Shown here one piece after another: positions 26,809 to 36,107 of a stretch of DNA of 64,000 bases. Location of the stretch: assembly GCA_945861085.1 (NCBI GenBank), contig OX244046.1:2790001-2854000 (forward strand), read 5' to 3'. The notes below the pieces were generated by a model. It was not told where the DNA came from, did not search any database, and saw nothing but the letters and a program-made list of their open reading frames with translations. A program made the position numbers and the translations under genes. The DNA comes from Clostridioides difficile_D. GTDB lineage: Bacteria; Bacillota; Clostridia; Peptostreptococcales; Peptostreptococcaceae. Within the stretch, counting starts at the first letter, position 1, and every line of letters begins with the position of its first letter.

Positions 26809-28017
26809 TTATTCTTCAACTTTAAAATCTTGATTATTTAAAATTCTATTTAATACAATTCCAACAATTGCAGCTAAACTAAGACCTGTTATCTTTACTG
26901 TACTTGTTATAGGAATTCCAATAGAAATACCTTTATTAGACATATACGTTGTTCCTAGACCTATTAGCAATATAACTGCTATTATTAATATATTTATCTT
27001 ACTTTCTACACAAGAACTATCTCTTATAGTTTTTAATCCTACATAAGTTATCATTGAAAATAACATTATACTAATTCCACCCATAACTGAACCTGGTATA
27101 CTTTGAAGGAATCCCCCAAACTTACCTACACATGCAAGTAATATAGCAAACACTGCTGTACGTCTAAGTATTGAAGGGTCATAGTTTTTAGTTATAGCAA
27201 GTACTGCTGTATTTTCTCCATAAGTTGTATTAGCTGGTCCACCTAAGCAACCTGCAACTATAGTTGCAAATCCATCTCCAAGTAAGGTTCTATTTAACCC
27301 TGGATTTTCTATAAAGTTTTTACCTACTACAGCACCATTAGTAGTCATATCTCCTATATGTTCCATAAATACAGCTAACACAACTGGAGATATAATCACA
27401 ATTGCTCCTAAACTAAATTTAGGAACTGTAAAGTTAGGTATTGCAAATAAACTTGCTTCTGTAATTGTAGTTATATCTACTAATCCTAATATCAAACAGA
27501 TTATATACCCAGAAAAAACAGCTATTAATATTCCTAATTGTTTTATAAATCCTCTACCAAATTTATTAGTTAAAATTGCTATTGCTAAAGTTATAAATGC
27601 TATTACAAAATTTGCTGAAGCCATACTAAAAGCTGTTGGTAATAAATTCAAACCTATAACTACTATCATAGCTCCTGTAACTTGTGCTGGAAAATACAGT
27701 TTAATTTTATTTACTCCAACTACTTTTACTATAATCGACATTATAATATAAATTAATCCTGCTACTATTATACCACCTTGAGCATATGCTAAATCTCCTC
27801 CATACGCCTCTTTAGCTGCTAGTATAACTGGTATAAATGCGAAACTTGAACCTAAAAAGGCAGGTACTTTTCCTTCTGTACAAAAATGAAATATCAATGT
27901 ACCAACACCAGCACAGAAAATTGCAACTGACGGATTAAATCCTGTCAAAATGGGAACTAATACTGTCGCTCCGAACATGGCTAATAGATGTTGTAAAGAC
28001 ATTATCGTTTTTTTCAT
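26809..28017 (-). CDS. uraA: Uracil permease, NCS2 family
   Basis: An integral membrane nucleobase:cation symporter of about 402 residues with 12-14 hydrophobic segments. It opens with LQHLLAMFGATVLVPILTG and has the NCS2 signature region GDMTTNGAVVGKNFIENPGLNRTLLGDGFATIVAG. Uracil rather than xanthine is inferred from its place right after pyrR. ATG at 28017 follows GGAGG; an in-frame ATG at 28029 overlaps that site. An attenuator-like hairpin lies in the gap to pyrR. Confidence 0.85.
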   Translation of the reverse strand: MKKTIMSLQHLLAMFGATVLVPILTGFNPSVAIFCAGVGTLIFHFCTEGKVPAFLGSSFAFIPVILAAKEAYGGDLAYAQGGIIVAGLIYIIMSIIVKVVGVNKIKLYFPAQVTGAMIVVIGLNLLPTAFSMASANFVIAFITLAIAILTNKFGRGFIKQLGILIAVFSGYIICLILGLVDITTITEASLFAIPNFTVPKFSLGAIVIISPVVLAVFMEHIGDMTTNGAVVGKNFIENPGLNRTLLGDGFATIVAGCLGGPANTTYGENTAVLAITKNYDPSILRRTAVFAILLACVGKFGGFLQSIPGSVMGGISIMLFSMITYVGLKTIRDSSCVESKINILIIAVILLIGLGTTYMSNKGISIGIPITSTVKITGLSLAAIVGIVLNRILNNQDFKVEE

Positions 28018-28163
28018 AAAAACCTCCAAAATTATTATATATAAATAAATCCTCTATTTAATTAATATCTTTTAAGTAATTATCATTCCCTAGATTCTAC
28101 TTTTTAAACTCATTATAAATCTCATTGTTTTTTTACATTTTACGACATTAAAAATTCAAATAA

Positions 28164-28246
28164 AGGAGAATAAAGACTATACTAAGATACACATCCATAA
28201 AATTATAATATTTATTTTGTGCAATCTATGTAAGCTTTATCCTCCT
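28164..28246 (-). terminator. Attenuator-like hairpin between pyrR and uraA
   Basis: On the minus strand AGGAGGATAAAG pairs with CTTTATTCTCCT (12 bp, one G-U), with a smaller inner stem TGCACA/TGTGTA and U-rich sequence after it. The loop is long, so it may be a terminator or part of a regulatory leader for uraA. No clear PyrR loop is present here. Confidence 0.45.
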
Positions 28247-28291
28247 CCCTGACTATTCAATGCTAAGCTTTTATATAATATTTAAAAATAA

Positions 28292-28825
28292 TTATTCTTT
28301 GATTGTAACTGAATCTTCTCCATCAATTTCTAATAAACTAACAGATATAATTTCATGTCTAGAAGTAGGTACATTTTTTCCTACATAATCTGCTCTTATA
28401 GGTAGCTCTCTATGCCCTCTATCCACTAATACTGCTAATTGTATTGATTTAGGTCTTCCTATATCAATAATAGCATCAAGTGCTGCTCTTACAGTTCTTC
28501 CTGTATATAACACATCATCAACTAAAACTACTGTTTTATCATCTACATTAAAGTCTAAATATGTTCCCTTGACTACTGGTTCAATATTAATTTTTTCTAA
28601 GTCATCTCTATAAAGTGTTATATCAATATCTCCAGTGTCTACTTTTGTTCCTTCTATTTGTTCTATTCTTTTAGAAATTCTATTTGCAATTGGTACACCT
28701 CTAGTCTTTATCCCAACTAATACTAGGTCTTCTACGCCTTTATTTCTTTCAATTATCTCATGACTTATCCTAGTAATTGCTCTTGCTATCGCCTTTTCAT
28801 CCATTAATTGAGCTTTTTCTACCAT
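28292..28825 (-). CDS. pyrR: Pyrimidine operon attenuation protein / uracil phosphoribosyltransferase PyrR
   Basis: Binds UMP or UTP and then a conserved loop in pyr mRNA leaders, favouring termination; it also has uracil phosphoribosyltransferase activity. The 177-residue protein has the PRPP motif VVLVDDVLYTGRTVRAALDA and the PyrR-specific LVDRGHRELPIRADYVGKNVPTSR. It is preceded by its own PyrR-type attenuator and followed by the permease gene. Confidence 0.97.
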   Translation of the reverse strand: MVEKAQLMDEKAIARAITRISHEIIERNKGVEDLVLVGIKTRGVPIANRISKRIEQIEGTKVDTGDIDITLYRDDLEKINIEPVVKGTYLDFNVDDKTVVLVDDVLYTGRTVRAALDAIIDIGRPKSIQLAVLVDRGHRELPIRADYVGKNVPTSRHEIISVSLLEIDGEDSVTIKE

Positions 28826-28933
28826 ATCATAACTATTGCCAAAAAAATATACTATATTTTATTTTGACAAATCTACTCCTCTCTTTTAAATTTTTATAAC
28901 TTCACTTTTATTAAAATTTTCAATTTAAACAAC

Positions 28934-29021
28934 AAAAAACTCCTCATCACAAGACAAGAAGCTTTTATATAAAAAATATATAGTCTAATTCAGCAATTGT
29001 CTTACGATATCTCTGTATCGT
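28934..29021 (-). promoter_or_regulatory. PyrR-dependent transcription attenuator upstream of pyrR
   Basis: On the minus strand ACGATA-CAGAGA-TATCGT (29021-29004) is a hairpin with a CNGNGA hexaloop, the PyrR recognition loop. AAGACAA just after it can pair with TTGTCTT, and GCT with AGC, giving an antiterminator; TTGTCTT is also part of the terminator CTTCTTGTC/GATGAGGAG (28961-28940), which is followed by six Ts. The mutually exclusive design matches known pyr attenuators, implying feedback control of pyrR-uraA by UMP. Confidence 0.8.
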
Positions 29022-29053
29022 TTAAAGATAATTTTTATACTCCATTAACTCAA

Positions 29054-29082
29054 ATTATATATTTATATTTCAAATTTTTCAA
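29054..29082 (-). promoter_or_regulatory. Promoter of pyrR-uraA
   Basis: TTGAAA (29082-29077), 17-bp spacer, TATAAT (29059-29054) on the minus strand, about 30 bp upstream of the PyrR loop. Confidence 0.65.
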
Positions 29083-29186
29083 GCTTTTTTAATCAAAATA
29101 CTTTAATATAAAACATTTTAGCTAAATTCCACTAAATTTATCACTTATATAAAACTAAACAAAGGTTTATAATATTATGCAAATTT

Positions 29187-30098
29187 TTATTTAATTTTTC
29201 TAATAACTTCCTTAAAATACTCTGGTAACTCTGAATCAAATTCAATATATTCCTTAGTAGTAGGATGTATAAATCCCAATTTCTTAGCATGCAAGGTTTG
29301 TCCCTTTAATTTAAACTTATTTTCTTTAGGTCCATATACAATATCACCTAAAAGCGGGTGATTTATGGACAAAGCATGAACTCTTATTTGATGAGTTCTA
29401 CCAGTTTCAAGCCTAGCTTTCATATGAGTGAATTTATCAAATCTTTCTACCACTTCAAAATGAGTGATTGCATTTTTCCCGTCTTTGACTAAAGCCATTT
29501 TTAACCTATCCTTAGGATTTCTTCCTATAGGTTTGTCCACAGTTATTTTATCTTCTTTAACCACACCATAGCATATAAATTCATATTCCCTAGTTATAGT
29601 ATGTTCTTTTAATTGTTCTGCTAGAAAATTATGTGCATAATTATTCTTAGCTATCATAAGAAGACCAGAAGTATCTTTGTCTATTCTATGAACTATACCA
29701 GGTCTAATAACTCCATTTATTGATGATAATTTATCTTTACAATGATATAAAATTCCATTTACCAATGTATTTTCATAATTTCCAGGAGCAGGATGAACAA
29801 CCATATCCTGAGGTTTATTTATTATTAAGACATCATTATCTTCATATACGATATTTATAGGTATATCTTGAGCTACAACCTCTAAAACTTTAGGCTCTGG
29901 TATCTCTATAATAATTTTATCCTCTTCTTTAACTAAATATTTTGCTTTTTCTACTTTATTATTAACTTTTACTTTACCATCTTTTATAATTTTTTGTATA
30001 TAGCTTCTTGACATATCACCTAATTGTTCTGCTAGATAAACATCAAGTCTAACATCTTCTTCCTCTTCAAGTACCAAAAACTCTCTTATCTCACCCAT
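29187..30098 (-). CDS. RluA-family pseudouridine synthase (RluD-like)
   Basis: Converts specific uridines in rRNA to pseudouridine. An N-terminal S4 domain (about 10-70) precedes the catalytic domain with GIVHRIDKDTSGLLMIAK (catalytic Asp) and ARLETGRTHQIRVH. ATG at 30098 has AGGTGAT upstream and lies 4 nt after the lspA stop, so the pair is probably coupled; an upstream start would overlap lspA. This is the usual lspA-rluD pair of Firmicutes. The exact target positions are not readable. Confidence 0.92.
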   Translation of the reverse strand: MGEIREFLVLEEEEDVRLDVYLAEQLGDMSRSYIQKIIKDGKVKVNNKVEKAKYLVKEEDKIIIEIPEPKVLEVVAQDIPINIVYEDNDVLIINKPQDMVVHPAPGNYENTLVNGILYHCKDKLSSINGVIRPGIVHRIDKDTSGLLMIAKNNYAHNFLAEQLKEHTITREYEFICYGVVKEDKITVDKPIGRNPKDRLKMALVKDGKNAITHFEVVERFDKFTHMKARLETGRTHQIRVHALSINHPLLGDIVYGPKENKFKLKGQTLHAKKLGFIHPTTKEYIEFDSELPEYFKEVIRKIK

Positions 30099-30102
30099 CA
30101 AA

Positions 30103-30549
30103 TCACCTACTTTTACTTTCAAAAAATAAAACATATATACATAAAAATACAGTTCCTAAAACTACAAATACATCAGCTACATTAAATACATACTCCCATA
30201 TAATTCTAAAATCAAAATAATCTACTACAAATCCTAATCTAACCCTGTCAATTAGATTTCCTAATGCACCAGAAATGATTAATATAATTCCCAACTTCCC
30301 AGATGTATGTACTTTTCTTGTATTGAGATAGTATAGTCCAAATACGGTTGCAAGTAATGCAACTATTATAAATATCCATTGATTATTTTGTAATAGTCCA
30401 AATGCTGCCCCTCTATTTTCAACATAAGTTAGATGAAATACATTCTTTATTATTGGTATTGTTGATACATTCACCAAATTATTTAACACCCATATCTTAG
30501 ACAGTTGGTCTAATCCTATAAGCAGAATTATTATTAACACATATAACAA
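30103..30549 (-). CDS. lspA: Lipoprotein signal peptidase
   Basis: Cuts the signal peptide of lipoproteins after lipidation. The 148-residue protein has four membrane segments and the two catalytic aspartates in GALGNLIDRVRLGFVVDYFDF and FNVADVFVVLG. The start is TTG at 30549, with AGGGGG 9 nt upstream; no ATG fits. The 319-bp gap 30550-30868 holds only AT-rich DNA and one hairpin. Confidence 0.95.
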   Translation of the reverse strand: MLYVLIIILLIGLDQLSKIWVLNNLVNVSTIPIIKNVFHLTYVENRGAAFGLLQNNQWIFIIVALLATVFGLYYLNTRKVHTSGKLGIILIISGALGNLIDRVRLGFVVDYFDFRIIWEYVFNVADVFVVLGTVFLCIYVLFFESKSR

Positions 30550-30806
30550 TGATTTTTCCCCCTATAAATTATTTAAAAATCAATTTTGCTCAAAATTCAC
30601 TATTACCATTATACAAAAAAAATACTATAAAGAGCAACTTTATTAAAACTGTTAGTTACTGTATTTTTTAATAAAACTGGAACAAAATCTAAAATAATAT
30701 TACCCTTTCTATATTATAAATTATTACACATTTAAAATCATATTATTATGTATAAAAAATCTAAAAGTACTATACTACTCAATACTTTTTGTATATTTTA
30801 TAGCTT

Positions 30807-30855
30807 AAAGATTAATGATGCTTGTATTTTAAATTTACAAACATCATTAATCTTT
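30807..30855 (-). terminator. Hairpin after the polysaccharide deacetylase gene
   Basis: AAAGATTAATGATG pairs perfectly with CATCATTAATCTTT and the stem continues inward (TTTGTA/TACAAG), about 20 bp in all. No good U tract follows, so it may be a terminator or an RNA stabilizer. Confidence 0.55.
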
Positions 30856-30868
30856 AAACAAATATTTT

Positions 30869-31648
30869 TTATTTTTGTACTTGCTTATTTTTATCTAAAT
30901 GTTGTATAAGTTCAGATACTGTTACGAATTTATATCCTCTCTCTTTTAATTTAGGAAGCACTACTTCTAAAGCTTGTATGGTTTGTGACTTGTTGTTTCT
31001 TTTATTATTATAATCATGTAAAAGTATTATATTTCCATTTTGTACTTTTGTGAGAATAGTATTTATAATTGTATCCACTCCAGGATTGGACCAATCTCTA
31101 GGGTCTAAGTTTGACCAAAGAATTATATTCATACCTTTAGAAACTATAATATCACATACACTTTTACTCATGGCTCTATATGGAGGTCTAAATATTTTTG
31201 GTTCTACCCCTATTATATTTTTTACAATATTTTGTGTATCTGTTATTTCTTTTTCTACCTTACCATAACTATTTTTTGCAACATTTATATGTGTAAATGT
31301 ATGATTTCCTATCTCATGACCTTCATCATACTGTCTTTTTAATAAATCTTTGTTACACTCTACTTTTTCTCCAACTACAAAAAAAGTTGCTTTTACATCA
31401 TTTTTCTTTAATATATCAAGTACTTGTGGTGTAAAATCCTCATCTGGACCATCATCGAAAGTCAATGCTAGAATCTTTTCATCCTCATTTCCTTTCTTGA
31501 TTATTACATCTTCATAATCGTCTTTTATATTGTCATTTAAACTATAGGTTTCTTTTGAACTATTTTGATTATGTGTATTATGATTATATGTATATACACC
31601 TACTATGGATAATAAACATATACATATACCCCATATTGCTTTCTTCAT
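30869..31648 (-). CDS. Polysaccharide deacetylase (NodB domain), membrane-anchored
   Basis: A 259-residue protein with an N-terminal signal anchor (about 5-20) and a carbohydrate esterase 4 domain. Motifs: LTFDDGPDEDF with catalytic and metal aspartates, HEIGNHTFTH with metal histidines, RPPYRA, and WSNLDPRDW. It probably removes acetyl groups from peptidoglycan or another wall polymer outside the membrane; which one is not clear. Probably a single-gene unit. Confidence 0.88.
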   Translation of the reverse strand: MKKAIWGICICLLSIVGVYTYNHNTHNQNSSKETYSLNDNIKDDYEDVIIKKGNEDEKILALTFDDGPDEDFTPQVLDILKKNDVKATFFVVGEKVECNKDLLKRQYDEGHEIGNHTFTHINVAKNSYGKVEKEITDTQNIVKNIIGVEPKIFRPPYRAMSKSVCDIIVSKGMNIILWSNLDPRDWSNPGVDTIINTILTKVQNGNIILLHDYNNKRNNKSQTIQALEVVLPKLKERGYKFVTVSELIQHLDKNKQVQK

Positions 31649-31697
31649 GTCATTACCTCTTTTCTAATTCATTCTAACAATATATGATATCAGGCTT

Positions 31698-32180
31698 CTA
31701 ATCTCTCAATGTTCCATTCTTATTTAAATCAGTTAAATTTGTTAGGTCTTCTGAATAAAAGTTAGAATCTTCTACATCAGGATTTTGCATTGCATCACCT
31801 AATAAATCATTTTCTTTTTTTGCACAATTGTTACATAAATTTGTATCAGGTAATATATCTAATCTTTCTAAATCTATTTGATTGTGACATAAATCACAAA
31901 AACCATATGTTCCATTTTCTATTTTAGATAATGCTGAATCTATTTGATATAGTCTTCCTTCTTCATGATTTATTAAACTATTTTGCATATTTTGCATATA
32001 TAAATCTGTTCCCATATCTCCGATATGATTATCATAACTAGATAATTCTCCTGATGAATATTTTTCACTAGTATGTTTAGTAGTGTCTCCAAACAAGGTA
32101 TTATCTTTCATATCTACTACTAAATTAGTTAACTTTTCTCTTTCTTTTAATAATTTATCTTTGTATTTTTTAGTATCCAT
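31698..32180 (-). CDS. TraR/DksA-type zinc-finger protein (YteA-like)
   Basis: About 160 residues with a coiled N-terminal half and a C4 zinc finger (CDLCHNQIDLERLDILPDTNLCNNC). The YteA subgroup in spore formers is poorly characterised; RNA polymerase binding through the secondary channel is known for DksA and only inferred here. ATG at 32180 is preferred to GTG at 32189, which lies within the AGAGGTG ribosome site. Confidence 0.8.
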   Translation of the reverse strand: MDTKKYKDKLLKEREKLTNLVVDMKDNTLFGDTTKHTSEKYSSGELSSYDNHIGDMGTDLYMQNMQNSLINHEEGRLYQIDSALSKIENGTYGFCDLCHNQIDLERLDILPDTNLCNNCAKKENDLLGDAMQNPDVEDSNFYSEDLTNLTDLNKNGTLRD

Positions 32181-32281
32181 TTTCAACACCTCTAATTTTA
32201 ATATTTATATCATAAAAATAGTATGTGGAAAACTAAATTAAAAATACAATAAAAAACAAGATTTGATTTTTTCAAAAAAAA

Positions 32282-32310
32282 TTGTAGGTAAACTTAAAAT
32301 TCACCTACAA
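32282..32310 (-). terminator. Terminator after cstA
   Basis: Stem TTGTAGGT/ACCTACAA with a 13-nt loop and eight Ts following on the minus strand. Confidence 0.85.
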
Positions 32311-32363
32311 ATTCTTTAAATATATTTTTAATATAATGTTTTTAGTTTTTGATAATAATTACA

Positions 32364-33785
32364 TTAACTTACTAATTTATGAGCATTTTGCTCTTTTATA
32401 TCCTTAGCTTTTTTAAAAAATAAAAGTCCAAGGATTATTGCAACTACAATACCTATTCCATTAGATATATTAACTGGAAGTCTAAATCCTTCTTTTGCCT
32501 GCATTATATAACTAAATGTTACTACAGTCATAAAAAGTGCTGGCAATGTAGTTATGTAATGATTTTTATTTGCTTTAACCAAATACGCAGAACCAGTCCA
32601 CAACATTATCATAGCAAGTGTTTGATTTGCCCAAGAGAAATATCTCCAAATTATATTAAAATCTATAAATGTAAGGGCTACCCCCACAGCAAATAATGGC
32701 AAAGCTATTAAAAATCTATTTTTAACTGCATCTTGATTATAATTCATTGCATCAGCTATTGTTAATCTAGCACTTCTAAATGCTGTATCCCCTGAAGTTA
32801 TAGGACATGCTACAACACCAAGTATGGCCAACGCTCCTCCAATAGGTCCCATTAATCCAACAGATACTGTATTTACAACAGTTGCTGCTCCACCATCATT
32901 AAATATTACATTAAGCTGAGGTATACCATGGAAATATGACATAGCTGCTGCTGCCCAAACTAAAGCTATTATTCCTTCTGCAACCATTGAACCATAGAAT
33001 ACTGGTCTTGCTTCACTCTCTTTTTCAACACATCTTGCCATAAGTGGTGATTGTGTTGCATGGAAACCTGATATTGCTCCACATGCTATTGTTATAAATA
33101 AATATGGAAATAAAGGTGTTCCATTTGGATTCATATTTTGTAAATTTATATTTGGTATATTATATCCCTTTATTATTAATCCTCCAGCTACACCAACTGC
33201 CATAATTAATAAAGCAGCTCCAAATAAAGGATATATTTTTCCAATTAACTTATCTATTGGTAAAACAGTAGCCATTATATAATAAAGAATTATTACTCCA
33301 ACCCATATTTGTGTGTTTACTCCTGTCAATGTTTTTAGTAATCCTGCTGGACCTGTTACAAATACAACTCCAACTAATACCAAAAGAATAACACTAAATA
33401 TTCTCATTGCTATTTTTGCACCATTTCCTAGATAAAGACCTACCAACTCTGATGCAGATGTACCTTTGTTCTTCATTGATAAATATCCTGAAGTAAAATC
33501 ATGTACTCCACCTGCAAATATTGTTCCAAATACAATCCATAAAAATGCTGACGGTCCAAATAATGCACCTTGTATAGCTCCAAATATAGGACCTAATCCT
33601 GCGATATTTAAAAATTGAATTAAAAAGATTCTTTTCCATTTCATTGGAACATAGTCCACTCCATCTCTACAAGCTATAGCTGGAGTTTGATTTTTATCAT
33701 TGATTCCAAAAACCTTTTCTACAAAAGTACCATAGATAAAATAACCTACTATAAGTACTACTATTGAACCTAAAAAACTTACCAT
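32364..33785 (-). CDS. cstA: CstA-family carbon starvation / pyruvate transporter
   Basis: A 473-residue multi-pass membrane protein. It contains the CstA core: AGLGPIFGAIQGALFGPSAFLWIVFG, GGVHDFTSGYLSMKNKG, SGFHATQSPLMARC and GDTAFRSARLTIADA. E. coli relatives CstA and BtsT take up pyruvate (and, for CstA, peptides). It lies directly downstream of a LytS/LytTR two-component pair, as btsT relates to BtsSR, so pyruvate import under that control is a fair inference. Confidence 0.88.
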   Translation of the reverse strand: MVSFLGSIVVLIVGYFIYGTFVEKVFGINDKNQTPAIACRDGVDYVPMKWKRIFLIQFLNIAGLGPIFGAIQGALFGPSAFLWIVFGTIFAGGVHDFTSGYLSMKNKGTSASELVGLYLGNGAKIAMRIFSVILLVLVGVVFVTGPAGLLKTLTGVNTQIWVGVIILYYIMATVLPIDKLIGKIYPLFGAALLIMAVGVAGGLIIKGYNIPNINLQNMNPNGTPLFPYLFITIACGAISGFHATQSPLMARCVEKESEARPVFYGSMVAEGIIALVWAAAAMSYFHGIPQLNVIFNDGGAATVVNTVSVGLMGPIGGALAILGVVACPITSGDTAFRSARLTIADAMNYNQDAVKNRFLIALPLFAVGVALTFIDFNIIWRYFSWANQTLAMIMLWTGSAYLVKANKNHYITTLPALFMTVVTFSYIMQAKEGFRLPVNISNGIGIVVAIILGLLFFKKAKDIKEQNAHKLVS

Positions 33786-33931
33786 AAATTCATCCCCTTA
33801 GTTTTTTGTATAATTGCTTTATAAATTTTTATAAGTTTGAGAAAACTATTTCCAGTTCAAATGGTAATACTTTTTTGTACTAATATAAATGTTAATTACA
33901 TCAAGTGCATGTTTAAGTACATGAAATGACT

Positions 33932-34705
33932 TTATATATGCATTAATAACCTGAATTCTTTTATTTTACTTCTACTTACAGTTACTTCATAATTACTGTT
34001 TTTTAACTTCAATATGTATGTATTATTAAACCATGGTATAATTTCTTTTACTTTGCTTAAATTCACGATATAAGACCTATGTGTTCTAAAAAATGTTTTA
34101 TCATTTATAATATTTTCCACTTCTGATATACCTTCTTTTAATATAAACTTTTCTTTTTCAGTATATATAAATGTCTGTCTTTCATTAGCTTCACAATAAT
34201 ATATATCATCAATATCTATTACAACCAACTTATCACCTTTCCAAAGGCTAATTTTATGTGTTATTTCTTCTATATTCTGATTTATTACATCTTTTTTATC
34301 CTTATGTAAATTACTATTGTCATTATATAGCTCAATATCACTCGTTTCACTATTTTCTAATTTATTCAACATAGAAATAATTCTCTCTTCAGAATAAGGC
34401 TTCAGTATATAATCAAATACACCTAAAGAAAAAGCATCTACTGCATAATTTTCATACGCTGTTATAAAAACAATTTTTGGTTTTGATTTAAACTGATTTA
34501 ATGTTTTTGCAAGTAACATTCCATCAAGATGAGGTATATTTATATCTAAAAAAATTACATCTATTTTATTTTCCTGAATAAAATCTAACACCTCTATACC
34601 ATTAGTAAATTCACTTACTACCTCAATGTTACTTTTATTTTCAATAAAATATCTCAATTCCTTTCTTGCTGGAAACTCATCTTCCACTATTATAGCTCTC
34701 ATCAT
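33932..34705 (-). CDS. LytTR-family response regulator (BtsR/LytR-like)
   Basis: A 257-residue regulator. The receiver domain has phospho-acceptor D54 in FLDINIPHLDGMLLA and the motif YILKPYSEE; the C-terminal LytTR DNA-binding domain includes CEANERQTFIYT and FFRTHRSYIVNLSKVKEI. Two ATGs in a row start the gene (34705 and 34702); AAGGAG suits the second slightly better. It lies 1 bp after the kinase gene and upstream of cstA. Confidence 0.9.
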   Translation of the reverse strand: MMRAIIVEDEFPARKELRYFIENKSNIEVVSEFTNGIEVLDFIQENKIDVIFLDINIPHLDGMLLAKTLNQFKSKPKIVFITAYENYAVDAFSLGVFDYILKPYSEERIISMLNKLENSETSDIELYNDNSNLHKDKKDVINQNIEEITHKISLWKGDKLVVIDIDDIYYCEANERQTFIYTEKEKFILKEGISEVENIINDKTFFRTHRSYIVNLSKVKEIIPWFNNTYILKLKNSNYEVTVSRSKIKEFRLLMHI

Positions 34706-34706
34706 T

Positions 34707-35909
34707 CTACTCCTTTACATAAAATACTATCAAAGTTCCATTGTCCGTTCTTCTCATATTTAATCCACTTCCGTACATCAACTTGAGTCTTAAATGTACA
34801 TTATAAAGTCCAATCTTATTTTCTGGCATATTATCTTGATATACATTATTTATAATCTCATCACTTATACCTACACCATTATCCTCAATTGATATTCTTA
34901 CAGTATTTTCTAATGAATATGGCAACTTTTTTATAGATATTTTCACTATACCAGCTCTACCACTTTCTAAAATCCCATGTATTATTGCATTTTCCACTAA
35001 TGGCTGTATAATCAAGCTTGGAATCTTTATATTCACATCGTCTATATCATAAAACACAGTTAGTAAGTCTCCAAATCTAGCCTTTTCTATCTCTACAAAA
35101 GATTTAACTTGCTCAATCTCTTTATTTATATCTATCAAATTATCACTATATTCGAGATTATACCTTAAATAAGTTGATAAATTTATTATTAGTTCTCTGG
35201 CTTTATCTGGGCTAAATCTTATAAATGAAGCTATTGTGTTTAAGGAATTAAACAGAAAATGCGGATTAATCTGTCTTTGAAGTGCTTTTATTTCTGCTTT
35301 ATTTCTTGCTTCTATATCCTTTTTATCTTTTTCAATCCCTTCAACTATGGATATAACAAATCCTATTCCAATCTGTCCAACTATTAAAGGTAAATATATT
35401 CCACCAATTATTTGAAGTGCTAAAGAATGTGGATGTGATATTAAATATATAAGTAGTATAGTAAAACTTTCAGAAACCATACCTACTAATATACCATATA
35501 TTACCCTGTGTTGCTTTGGTATCCTTTTATATAAAAATCCTGATAATACACCTGCTAGTATACTTGATAAAAGACATGGAACAGATGTTATACCTCCAAT
35601 ATCCATAAAGTATCTATGAATCCCCGAAAGAACGCCTGCTGTGATACCTACCATTGGTCCAAATAAAATGCCTCCTGATACTATAGATATTATCCTAGTA
35701 TTTACTATTGACCCCATATAATTTATACCATTATAAGTACCAAATACGGCTAAAAAAGTAAAAACTAATGCTATACATACCAAATCATTAAAACTATATT
35801 TTTCTTTTTGAAATATTTGCTTAAATGTTTTTAGCTTTGTTATCAGAAGAAACAGCACCACAATAAGGCTTGTCTTTTCTATTAATGCTATTAAAATTGA
35901 TGTTTTCAT
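34707..35909 (-). CDS. LytS-family sensor histidine kinase
   Basis: A 400-residue membrane kinase. The first half has about six membrane segments of the 5TM-LYT type (NYMGSIVNTRIISIVSGGILFGPMVG). Next come the internal kinase motif QRQINPHFLFNSLNTIASFIR with the phosphorylated His, and an ATPase region (LIIQPLVENAIIHG, EDNGVGI). The GAF domain found between these parts in LytS and BtsS is missing. Partner of the adjoining LytTR regulator; the likely target is cstA. Confidence 0.9.
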   Translation of the reverse strand: MKTSILIALIEKTSLIVVLFLLITKLKTFKQIFQKEKYSFNDLVCIALVFTFLAVFGTYNGINYMGSIVNTRIISIVSGGILFGPMVGITAGVLSGIHRYFMDIGGITSVPCLLSSILAGVLSGFLYKRIPKQHRVIYGILVGMVSESFTILLIYLISHPHSLALQIIGGIYLPLIVGQIGIGFVISIVEGIEKDKKDIEARNKAEIKALQRQINPHFLFNSLNTIASFIRFSPDKARELIINLSTYLRYNLEYSDNLIDINKEIEQVKSFVEIEKARFGDLLTVFYDIDDVNIKIPSLIIQPLVENAIIHGILESGRAGIVKISIKKLPYSLENTVRISIEDNGVGISDEIINNVYQDNMPENKIGLYNVHLRLKLMYGSGLNMRRTDNGTLIVFYVKE

Positions 35910-36072
35910 ATTTTCCCTCTTAAAAATAAATCTTTACACACTTTAAACTTATTATTTTTTATTATAAATTAAATTCATAAAAATAAATACCATAATTATT
36001 GTATCATATCACCTATATAAACATAAATTCATTTAATTATATAAATTTAAAAAATGTTTTTTTGATATATTA

Positions 36073-36101
36073 TTGACAATTTTCATTATAAGAGTTAAAA
36101 T
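36073..36101 (+). promoter_or_regulatory. Consensus promoter on the plus strand
   Basis: TTGACA (36073-36078), 17-bp spacer, TAAAAT (36096-36101). It points away from both neighbouring genes into DNA with no ORF, so it probably drives an RNA. Confidence 0.75.
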
Positions 36102-36107
36102 TAACTC

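Noticed and set aside
28018..28291. Purine riboswitch before the NCS2 permease
   Set aside because: None of the conserved purine-aptamer core sequences are seen; the PyrR circuit explains the context better.
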